64,000 nucleotides of DNA, from NCBI RefSeq assembly GCF_010015445.1, contig NC_053112.1, positions 33,195,998-33,259,997 of the forward strand. Direction: 5' to 3'. Shown here piece after piece: positions 20,941-64,000 of the stretch. Numbering within the stretch: the first letter of the stretch is position 1; each line of letters begins with the position of its first letter. Below the pieces are notes generated by a model. It was not told where the DNA came from, made no database searches, and worked only from the letters and a program-made list of their open reading frames with translations. The DNA is from Perca fluviatilis (taxonomy: Eukaryota > Chordata > Actinopteri > Perciformes > Percidae). The translations under genes and the position numbers were made by a program.

Positions 20941-22925
20941 AGTTTCTATGGTTTAAACACAGCCCGGCACTTCAACAGAGTTCTAAATCACAGGTTGAAC
21001 TAGTTAGCTAGCTAAGTTACAGGCAACGTTAATGGTTGATATAATGTTAGGTAACAGTAACGTTATTTGTGTTTTTTGTTAGCAAACGCTAAGTTACAAA
21101 AACTAGCGTAACTAACGCTGGTGAAAACGACCTAAAGTTAGCTTAAACATATTTTTAATTAAAACTTACAAACAAAAAACACTAACAATTTATTACCTTA
21201 TTGTTTTTTTTGGCTGCGGTAGCTAATGATTTAAGCGCGATAATACACCGTCAATCGTCGTGGCGGGAAGGATGTTAGCGTTAGCTAGCTAGCTAATGTA
21301 GTTAGGAACATGGAATCACTCACGCAGCTAACGCTATATTGTTATATGGCCCGTTCATGAGTTGGCATACACTGCGTAAATACGATAACAGAGAGATATA
21401 CGGTTACCGTGAGCCTCCTAGTAAAAAAAACTACTTACGTTTTAGCAACCTATGGCAAAAGAGCAGTAAAACCAACTTCCCTGCAATTAACGTTACATGT
21501 ACTAGCTATATACGAAATCAAATAGTTAGCTACTTCTCGACTGTAAGGCGATCGAATTAGCTAACTAAAATAGGCTAAAATCAGTTATTTAGAAATATAT
21601 GTATATAAATGCAGATGCTTGCTACCTAAACCACTACAAATATGGTACACGATTAAATTACTTATCTAGGATTCATTTCCATTTATCTGGGGTGAAAACA
21701 TGACATTTTCCCCACTCTTTCCAATTTCGCCAACATGGCCAGAATGCAGCACTAGCACAACTAGTGTCGTGTTTGTGTTTTAAATGATAAACTTAATATT
21801 CGTCTTTATAACTCCTTTTAAAACTACGAGCAACGTAAGATAAAAGTGTTGCCAAGTGGAAAAGCAGACATCATGCTGCTCTTGTCTCATGTAAGGCTTA
21901 ACGTTACAGGTGCGCTTTTTGCGCAAGCTCGTTTGCGGCGGAGACCATTGACATATATATAAGGCGGAGACATACGGCCATTGAAACAGAGGCATTGGGT
22001 CGTCATTAGGTACATGTGATGTGATGATGGAGAGGAGAGGATGAAGAGGAAGGGACGGGAGCGGAGCGCCGCCGGGGATCGCACAGCGACCCCAGTGAGT
22101 CCCTTTGTCCCCGGCTGGAAGGCACTCCGGCGTGCTTTTGTTAATCACGGTGTTAAAACGCCATGCAAATACCCGAGCTTTATTAACATGACATGGAGTA
22201 GCAGTGCAAAGTGTAAAGAAGCCTACCTTCAGGCGTGGGGAGCGGTTTCTTTCAGAGGAGAGAGAGGGTGGGGGGAGGAAGAGGGAGTCATAAAGTCATC
22301 TGGCAGTTTATCTCTTCCTGGGCTTGGCTGGCAGTCTGTGAACCGCGGGAGTCAAAGTGGATTTATTAGGGACGTCCAAAAGTAATCATGTGTTAGGTCT
22401 GTGTGTCCCAGTTTATTAGAATGAGGTCGCCCTGCTTTTGGTAAATGGGCCCTAACAATAAAACCCATGAAAGCGGGGATACATAGGCTAGGGTCAACAG
22501 AGAATATATTAGGACATAATTAGTCTTTGGTAGTTTAAAACTTATACATACTTAAAAATTGTCGCTGTAGGAGGCATTGTTTTGTCGTTTCTGGTGATAA
22601 GAAGCTCGGGCTGAGTTAAACTCCTCCATCTGGGATTAATAAAGTCTGTCAGGTGATATGCAGGGGCCACATGTAGACATACATCTCACTTAAAAGGACT
22701 TTTACATCTAAAATGACATTTGAAAAGCAGTCACTTAAAACTATATGTATTGTATGCTACAAATGTATCTTTGTTATAAAACAATCAGCTCATCCAGTAA
22801 TTTTATTCTGCATATTAAAATGAAACCTCTTTCTTTCAGATTTCCTAAGGAGAAAATACCACAGACACCACTACTGCCCCCACAGACGATGCATGCCTCT
22901 CCACTCCAGAGTACCCTTCCCCTAA
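20764..22925 (+). CDS. apela: Apelin receptor early endogenous ligand (Elabela/Toddler), 58 aa
   Basis: The coding exons are 20764-20854 (CCAG|gtaagc, phase 1) and 22840-22925 (after ctctttctttcag). Residues 1-22 form a signal peptide (MRVFNLLYLL then LLLVAIVASVSS). The mature part holds dibasic RRK at 34-36, Cys43 and Cys48, and ends CMPLHSRVPFP, the invariant C-terminus of Elabela/Toddler. The total of 58 aa fits the fish family length. In zebrafish this secreted hormone signals through the apelin receptors to drive mesendoderm cell movement and heart formation. The stop TAA is one base before a second donor (TAAG|gtaaga), so exon 3 (23284 to about 23758, after ccattacag) is noncoding, with AATAAA at 23738-23743. 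A truncated duplicate of exon 1 lies at 9219. Confidence 0.96.
20941..22839 (+). other. apela intron 1 (remaining part)
   Basis: AT-rich sequence with many GTTAGCTAGC/AACGTTA words (21000-21330) typical of fish repeats. A short CpG-richer patch lies at 22040-22110. No nested gene was recognised. Confidence 0.6.
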
Positions 22926-23283
22926 GGTAAGACATTTGCACTCATACATGTGTTTCTGTGTAAAAAAAAAAAAATGAGGTTATGAGCCGAGCTGTGCGGT
23001 ACATGGAACACAACAGGTTACAGAGCCAGCAGGTGGTAGTTAAGAAGGTGTGTGTGATTGGTGGCAGAGGTGTGTATTCACGCAGAACAGGAGTGCATGG
23101 GGAGAAAGGCTCAGGCATAAATCTCACTAACGATGAAGAGGAAGGCTTTACAGCCACGAGGAGTGTTTGGGCAAAGGGAGTTTCAGCTTTAAATTTTGGA
23201 TTCCTGTACAAGCACTGTTACTTGTTGTTATCTTACTCTGAACTCCTTTTAGCAGGATACTAAATTATGTTTTTCCATTACAG

Positions 23284-23758
23284 GTTGAAGAATGAGGGTG
23301 ACCTAAGGAGAGAAATGTGAATATGAAGCAACTGCAGTGTGTGGCCCAAACACCATGGATGGGTCTCAGTACAAAGACTGAGACTGTGAAGTGGAGGAGA
23401 CACCATGCCAATGCCCTCCAAAAGACAGAAAGAAACAACAAAATATAAACCAAGCATTGTTTTGGCATCCTGGTGGCCACAGATCTTGGTCTTTCCAGTT
23501 GCAAGCGTCTTCCCTCTTCATCATCAAAAGCAAACGCTTTTGTACTGAACAAGAACAAGGGAAAAGGAGCTACAACATCAAGTATATTCAACGCTTGACT
23601 TAAAAGCTACGGACCAAAGAGCTGGAAACACCTTAGTGACTGCAGCTACGATGAACAGCATCCACAGTATTCCTACAAAGTGTTTATTATGCATGTATGC
23701 ACTTGAAATGTTTATTGACTTACATTTTAAACTTTTTAATAAAAATATATTGATGTAG
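23284..23758 (+). other. apela: apela 3' noncoding exon
   Basis: The acceptor TTTTTCCATTACAG precedes 23284, and AATAAA at 23738-23743 is followed by an AT-rich end. No continuing ORF crosses from exon 2, because the stop codon precedes the junction. Confidence 0.75.
23738..23743 (+). terminator. Polyadenylation signal of apela
   Basis: AATAAA in TTTTTAATAAAAATATATTG, at the end of the noncoding exon. Confidence 0.7.
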
Positions 23759-25011
23759 TGTTTTGTTTTTACTTCATAAGTTTGTGTATGCTAATATAAC
23801 AATCGTCTAAAGAGTCCAAATAAATGTGGCAACTTTTAAGTATGATGGTCATTGTGAAATCCAGGTTTTAAGCCAGACTCCATTTCAAGTTGGGATACTT
23901 TTGGCAAGGACAGATTTTATTTTATTTTTAAAATAAATGTGTAACCCAAAAGCCTAAAATCAAACATGGCTCCTGATACCTGCCGTACTCCAGATAAATC
24001 GGGGATCTCAGGATGAGCCACATGGGAAAGTCGTAAATGTAGCGCTCCCTGTGGAGATACGAACGCCACAGCATAAAAGAAATCACAACGGGGAGCAAAC
24101 ACCAAGGGCTCAAAATGACGACCTCAATATTTCGTTAACGCAGATTCTCGTGTGACTGTTGAAACTTAACACAGAAAAGGTGAGGTGGTAAAAGACATTC
24201 ACACCGGCTAATGTTGACGCTGCAGTGTCTCTATTGTTCAGGCTCTTCCTTTTAGCTCTTACAGTACGTTATACAAAATAAACACAAACCTGCAGTCACA
24301 TACTTGGGTTTCACTGAAGTATTGTGTCAACTGTCACTCCTGAAAAGGCTTAAACAGAAATTAGATAAAGAAAAAGGTGTGTATTACATATTTATTGGTA
24401 TGTGGTCACAAATACACGAACTCGATGATAGAACAGATTCATTTAACTGCTCCCAAATAAAGCATTTACCCATTCAGACAGATAAAATAGCACGTACGGA
24501 CGTTTACAGCTTTACACAATCTCTTTTTTTAGTTTGACCCTGATAACCTCTGCCTCCTGTATCTCCTACCCTTTGAGCTCCTCCTTAGTGCCGATAATCT
24601 CTAAAACAATTTCCTCTGTTTCTCTCACAGTAACACAAGCGGCACCATAAATGGGTCACCGGGGCTCTTAACACTGATAAAAAACCCTCATCTCTGATCT
24701 GTGACCCATGACTCCTCACTTCCTCCTCCCACTTCGCTTCTTTTACTGTCCTCCACTTACAGCTCCCCTCCTCCTGCGTTATCTGTCCATCTCAGGTGCC
24801 TTGTGGGAGAAGCGCTCCCATCTTAAGTCTGTGCGCACAGGTGCTAGTGTGCACAGGGATTGCCTTAGTCTTTTTATCCAGTGTTCCTTCTAGCTCCAGT
24901 CCTCTCTTTCATACCCACAGATCCCCCTCTCTCCTTTGTGTTAAGAGAGCCGAGTGAATCATCAGGCTCTGGTTCACAGGGAGGGAGGAGGAGGAGGAGG
25001 CCGGACTGTGG
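23759..25011. other. Convergent intergenic region between apela and tmem192 (includes tmem192 3' untranslated sequence)
   Basis: apela (+) and tmem192 (-) converge here. A minus-strand AATAAA (TTTATT on + near 24391) could end the tmem192 transcript, giving about 620 bases of 3' untranslated sequence. No other gene recognised. Confidence 0.5.
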
Positions 25012-37186
<12,175 letters not shown>

Positions 37187-37279
37187 ACTGCATAAAGAGA
37201 GGGTCCCTTTGAGTCCATTTTGTTTTGATGTTCGACGTTTAAAAAAGAAATGACAAATCAACAACAAACAACCAGTATA

Positions 37280-37396
37280 AAAGGGGGCGGCCAGGCACAC
37301 TTCCGGTGTTCTGACGGAACACCATACCCATCAGAATGGGATACCTTCGGTTAAAGCGCATGCGCAGCAGTGAAATTTGTGGAATTGCGCATGCGT
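37280..37396 (-). promoter_or_regulatory. tmem192 promoter with ETS-type and two NRF1-type motifs
   Basis: Just upstream of the proposed first exon lie ACTTCCGG (37299-37306, an ETS site read as CCGGAAGT on the gene strand), GCGCATGCGCA (37356-37366) and TGCGCATGCGT (37386-37396), both close to the NRF1 consensus. There is also GGGGGCGG (37283-37290). No TATA box is seen; this combination is typical of housekeeping promoters. A short palindrome GGTGTTC...GAACACC lies at 37305-37323. Confidence 0.6.
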
Positions 37397-37446
37397 TAAA
37401 TTTAAACCATCATTTCAGCATACCTAAGATTACAAGCGGTAAGTGT

Positions 37447-37724
37447 TGGTGTATTATATCGCATATTATATACACATTACCTAATTGCATGCCTTGTACA
37501 ATCACAAGAAATGTTGACAGACATTTTTAATATATTATTTTTAGCAAGTGGAGTCGTAAAGTCGCGTAATGTCGTGTTAAAACGTTAAATCTGGTGTATT
37601 ATATACACATTACCTAATTGCATGCCTTGTACAATCACAAGAAATGTTGACAGACGTTTTAAATATATTATTTTTAGCAAGTGGAGTCGTAAAGTCGTGT
37701 AATGTCGTGTTAAAACGTTAAATC
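37447..37724. repeat. Direct tandem duplication, two units of about 140 bp
   Basis: The run from TGGTGTATTATAT to CGTGTTAAAACGTTAAATC is present twice (about 37447-37592 and 37593-37724), with few differences and a short extra TCGCATATTATA in the first unit. Confidence 0.85.
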
Positions 37725-37873
37725 TGGTGTTAACTCGAGGTTCTAGCGTTTGGCGCCATGTAATGTTTGACTTTTAAATGATTAATGCTTATTTTTCTGG
37801 GTACGCTGGTAAGTGTGAAAACTAACAAAAAAGGACCCCAATACTTCATTTTCTATGAAGCAAGACCTATCGA

Positions 37874-38134
37874 AACAGGGGTTATCAAAACAGCATACCC
37901 CTGTAGAAACTGTATTTTTATTAAACCAGGGGTTATCAAAACAGCATACCCCTTTATAAACTGTATTTTTATTAAACAATGGGCTATCAAAACAGCATAC
38001 CCCTTTATAGACTGTATTTTTATTAAACAATGGGTTATCAAAACAGCATACCCCTTTATAAACTGTATTTTTATTAAACCAGGGGTTATCAAAACAGCAT
38101 ACCCTTCACAAACACCGGTATGCTGTTTTGACAA
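37874..38134. repeat. 51-bp tandem repeat array, about 4.5 units, ending in an inverted half-unit
   Basis: GTTATCAAAACAGCATACCC (or GCTATC...) starts at 37881, 37932, 37983, 38034 and 38085, so the period is exactly 51 bases. After the last unit, GGTATGCTGTTTTGACA (38117-38133) is the reverse complement of TCAAAACAGCATACC, so the array can fold at its end. Since 51 is a multiple of three, an open frame runs through it on both strands, but nothing suggests it is translated. Confidence 0.92.
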
Positions 38135-39164
38135 AGTAGGCCAAATTGACAGACCCCGCTATAAAACTAAACTTCCGGTATGCTATTCTGACAAAGTATG
38201 CTACATCGACAGAACACCGGTCCCCTTATTGTATGGTTCCCTTCTCTGTTAAACATTGGTTCCTAGCACAAATACAGATCACCAATTTGGGTCCTGCTTA
38301 ATTAGCTGATCCTTAAGGCCCTCTGTCCAGACCCTCATTACCCCACATGCTACATGTTCTTAAATTAATCAGGAGCCAGGTAGTATTCCAGCATATAAAA
38401 ACTGTAAATATTGTACAGAAAATGGGCATGTCATAGTGGGGGGTCTGGATGTCCTCCCCAGGGAAGTTTTGAGCATCAACGACTTCATTTCCTGTACTCG
38501 GATACACTTTTATGAACCAATTTATGGTGGAAATACCTTTATTTTGTGTAGAAGAAAACCACAGATGACATTTCAAAATATATCAAAACTATAATGGAAA
38601 GTATGTTGTTGCGTGTCATTGTGCATTTTTAAGTGGGTATATGGAAATCCTGGAGCTTTCTTAGTGGGTATACTGCGTATACCTGCGTATCACGTAGACT
38701 ACACCACTGTATGCTACTTAATATTTATACTCCACTACATTTCAGAGGTAAATGTAATTTTTACTCCACTACATTTATAGCAACAACTTTATTATAACAG
38801 CTATAGTTCCTAGTTACTTTGCAGATTAAAATTACATTAAAATGCAGTTTACACAGTAATGCATAGTAATGACAGGGACCACTCTGTTGCAAAATAAGTA
38901 CTTTTACTTTGGATACTTTAAGTACATTTTGCTGATAAGACTTCTGGACTTTTATATAATATTTTTAATACATGTAAGTTTTTTTTTCTATCATTTTATC
39001 ACTACTTTTTCATAAGAAAAAGATCTTAATACTTTTCAACCATTGTTGACATGTTGATCTAAGCAAGGACATTTTCTACACAGTCAGAGTGGATTTATTA
39101 CTTTGCCTGCTTACTTAAAGTGTATTTTAATTAAAGAAAACTCAAAGCGAAAAAAGAACAGACA
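38135..39164. other. Intergenic region between tmem192 promoter side and limch1 3' end
   Basis: The part 38705-39010 (TACTCCACTACATTT repeated, ACTTTTACTTTGGATACTTT) is a dispersed fish repeat. The rest has no recognised feature. Confidence 0.5.
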
Positions 39165-39575
39165 GCATCCCATTTAAAATATTTTATTGATAAACATACA
39201 CTTGCTATAAAAGACAATGACTGAGCGCTCTATTTCTCTGACTGATGAAGACGCTGTCAGGTGTTCAGATAGAGGCAATGACACACAGAGGAGAAAGGCA
39301 TTCAGCTCAGACTCTGGAGAGGCAACACTTGTGATAGAGGCAGACGAGGAGAGATTTTAGGACATTGTGAAACTGTCATTATAAGGGGGAATAATTAACA
39401 GGGAAGCAGCAAATCACTTTGTGTCATTGGTTTATCTCACGGGAGTGGGTGGAAGGGAACAGCAGGTGATTTGGAGATCCATTTAAAATGTTTGTTGCTG
39501 GTATGGAACTGTGCTTCAAGTCAAATCACACATTGCATACATACCTATACATGTATGATTTCATACACGCACGCA

Positions 39576-39649
<74 letters not shown>

Positions 39650-40575
39650 TACACGCATGTGCTGAGACCCAGAGGTCTGTGAGAGTGTGAATTACTCCTA
39701 CACTATACACTAGCCCTCGCATTCATTACATAAGGCACTGTTTTGGATGCAGTCAGTCTATGAGAATTAACAATGGCAAAAACATTTTAAAGGGAAAATA
39801 TTTAAAAATCCAAAAAACAACAAGTGTATAATTAATAACATGCATTCTCATTCCTGTATAATGAATTATAAAGAAAAAAGCTTGAGTAAGTTAGCCAGAT
39901 TCCCCCAAAAAAATCAAAAATATCATGATGATGTACAACATACAAGAGGGAAGGTTATGTTTAGGTGTTGAGACGATAACAACGAATGTCAAGCTCACAT
40001 TACTCCATCTGAGCAATAACTTATATATGTTGTTCTTTCATGCAAAACTGTAAACACAAAACCCAAAAAGAATTAGAAGGTATGATGATGAGTAAGGCAT
40101 TATAAAGGTCGAGCTACTTCAGGTTATCCAACCCAAACCATCATCAGTCATCAGAGCAGAAGCAGGAGTTAATGAATCAAGACTTTGAGACTGATGTGTA
40201 GTGGTTCAGCTTTTAGCGTAACATGTTAAGCTTGTGACAGAACAGATCCTTATTCTAGTATCTTAACTGTGCTAAGTATGGATGTGCAAAGGTCTAAACA
40301 CACTGATTTTATTAATTACATCCATGCTACACATATTACAAATCTTAAAGTGTATAATAAGCACACACACTGTACTGTATGTGCATGTGATGTTTTGTCA
40401 CTCAGTCCAGGTCAGTCCAGTTTTCGCTCAAAGTGGCATCCATAAAGCAGTTTGTGCATTTCAGGAAAAAGACAATGATTCCAAGAGTTTTCCAGAATGG
40501 GAGTTACAGTTCTGGAATTCTTCTCCATCCAATCACTGACAAATACAGAGGAGGTTCCAGTTCAAATGCAGGTCA
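39165..40575 (-). other. limch1: limch1 3' untranslated region
   Basis: It follows the stop codon at 40576-40578. Minus-strand AATAAA signals occur at 40308-40313 (proximal) and 39183-39188 (distal), allowing a short or a 1.4-kb 3' untranslated region. A (CA)n/(CG) tract at 39566-39645 is UG-rich in the transcript. Confidence 0.6.
39566..39645. repeat. (CA)n microsatellite with CG interruptions
   Basis: About 80 bases of CA with CGCA/GCGC interruptions, inside the limch1 3' untranslated region. Confidence 0.93.
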
Positions 40576-62807
<22,232 letters not shown>

Positions 62808-62855
62808 CTGGGGGACAGGAAGAGACCGATGTAAAGGAGGTGGAATGGAACTATG

Positions 62856-63310
62856 GCTGCAACTAAGAATTATTTTTATTAATCAGTAATCTGGAGGTTA
62901 TTTTCAGATTAATCAACTAATCTTTTAGCATTTAGCAACAATGTTAATTACAAGTTTCTAGAGCCCAGTGTGATGGCTTCAAATTGCTTGTTTTGCCCAA
63001 CCAACAGTCCAACATCGAAAGATCGAATCCTCACTCTGAGAAGATGGAGCAGATGTTTGGCATTCTTTTCTTACTAAATGATTTAAATAAATAATCAATT
63101 AATTTTCGTTTTAATACAAACAAGAACCAAATTCTTAGAGCAGACTATGTAATATCCTCAAAAATGACAGTAATACCCTCTATTTTGGCCATGCTGCAGA
63201 TATCAATACAAAAAGAACAAAAAATGAATCATCATCAACAGTTGATTAATCATTTAAGTCATTTATCAAGCAAAAATGCCAAACAGTCTCTGGTTCTAGT
63301 CCTCTGTTGT
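62856..63310. repeat. Dispersed MITE family copy, longest in the window
   Basis: It begins TATGGCTGCAACTAAGAATT, near the family terminus TAGGGCTGCAAC, and includes TTTCTAGAGCCCAGTGTGAT, CTTGTTTTGCCCAACCAACA and CCAAACAGTCTCTGGTTC. A hAT-type origin is likely from the terminus. No target duplication was found. Confidence 0.6.
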
Positions 63311-63398
63311 ATATTCAAAATTTGGTGTTTTTGAAGATGTCATTTTGGGCTCCTGGTACTTGTGACGGGTCTATTCTACCTGCATTTTCATAGTTTAA

Positions 63399-64000
63399 AG
63401 GGATACTTCACCGATTTAGCATTCAGCTTTGTATCAGTAGAAACCCGATAGTATTTCTGAATGACCGTGCTTCCCTCCCTCATGTCCCCCTGAGACGAGA
63501 GATCTCTGCATTTGGGGCCTGGAAAAAATCTTCCGATGACGTAAAATGACGATTTTTGCGTCATCGGAAGATTTTTGGGCCAGTGGCAGGACTACAGCCA
63601 GTATTAGGATCTACTTCCGTGTATGTTTTCAACACGCCCACAGGGGTTGGACTGCCGAGTCTGGCCGAGGTATTCGTGCGAATAACGACTGTCAGCCATC
63701 TTGAACCTTCGCTAAACAGGCTTTCCGGTTTTAAGCAGAAAACTTTTACAACAATTATCTGCATTCAAACTACCGGACGTGTGTACCACCGGGATACATC
63801 GGTACAGATCGGAGAATGTAGGAAACGTTATTACAGACGCAATACCGGCACACTACGTGAGCTTCGCCTGCACGGAGACCAGCGGTGTCGCTCAATGCCG
63901 CTAGCCGGCTAGGGGACATCCTCATCGGCTAGGTGGAAAGCTAACGCTAGCTGTCCACCTGTCCCATCCATCCTGCTTGCAAGTGTCTGCTCATTAAACA
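63399..64000. mobile_element. Left end of a TTAA-target DNA transposon, running off the window
   Basis: TTAA (63395-63398) is followed by AGGGATACTTCACCGATTTA, a common fish transposon terminus (Kolobok-like). A hairpin with 18-base perfect arms lies at 63524-63541 and 63559-63576. The ORF of 118 codons at 63556-63912 has no domain I recognise. The other end lies beyond the window, so size and coding capacity are unknown. Confidence 0.6.

Noticed and set aside
20764..21003. 79-codon ORF starting at the apela ATG and reading into the intron
   Set aside because: The GTAAGC donor at 20855 and the clear exon 2 at 22840 give the conserved apela C-terminus. The read-through is intron.
20764..22925. 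Antimicrobial peptide (hepcidin-like) reading of the short secreted ORF
   Set aside because: Exon 2 carries the invariant Elabela C-terminus HSRVPFP and only two cysteines, not the eight-cysteine hepcidin pattern.
37874..38134. Possible CRISPR-like array
   Set aside because: Units are contiguous without variable spacers, and the genome is vertebrate.
37785..38252. 155-codon plus-strand ORF with KTAYPFINCIF-like repeats
   Set aside because: It is an accidental open frame through the 51-bp tandem array, with no splice or homology support.

Overview
The window is nuclear DNA from a vertebrate, almost certainly a ray-finned (probably percomorph) fish. Evidence: small exons with GT-AG introns, many long (CA)n/(TG)n microsatellites, fish-type LINEs (L1/Tx1-like, L2-like, a Rex/RTE-like fragment), tRNA-derived SINEs, and many cut-and-paste transposon remnants (hAT, Tc1/mariner, Harbinger-like, TTAA-target elements). 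No prokaryotic genes, rRNA, CRISPR array or viral gene is evident.

Four host genes can be read. (1) smim31 (+, 12949-13232) is a two-exon, 65-aa single-pass micropeptide. (2) apela, also called Elabela/Toddler (+, about 20490-23758), encodes a 58-aa secreted ligand of the apelin receptor over two coding exons plus a noncoding third exon. (3) tmem192 (-, 25012-37186) encodes a lysosomal multi-pass membrane protein in six exons. (4) limch1 (-, 40576-62807) encodes an actin/myosin-associated protein; 30 coding exons (1777 codons plus stop) are visible, from inside the N-terminal calponin-homology domain to the C-terminal LIM domain. Its first exon(s) lie beyond the right edge. SMIM31, APELA and TMEM192 are neighbours on human 4q32, so this is a conserved block; limch1 next to it is a different linkage from human (4p).

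Layout: 1-1080 is a decayed LINE. 1234-9383 is a partial duplicate of the apela upstream region plus apela exon 1. A 6-kb L1-type element (1642-7665, 18-bp target-site duplication) and a small TTAA-type element (8367-8815) later broke it up. 10341-11670 is a hAT element with a perfect 8-bp duplication, followed by smim31. 13640-19357 is repeat-rich spacer. 19358-23758 is the intact apela locus. 25012-37186 is tmem192, with a 7.5-kb repeat-loaded intron and an NRF1/ETS-type promoter. 37447-38134 holds two tandem-repeat blocks. 39165-64000 is limch1, with an L2-like LINE, a SINE, a long-armed foldback element and microsatellites in its introns. A TTAA-target transposon end runs off the right edge.

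The most unusual items are three. The apela promoter/exon-1 duplicate has lost its splice donor through a 13-bp deletion and now reads into a 52-aa signal-peptide-bearing ORF, 3.6 kb upstream of smim31 on the same strand. A 27-bp coding minisatellite in limch1 gives a 9-residue repeat. A 51-bp tandem array between tmem192 and limch1 ends in an inverted half-unit.
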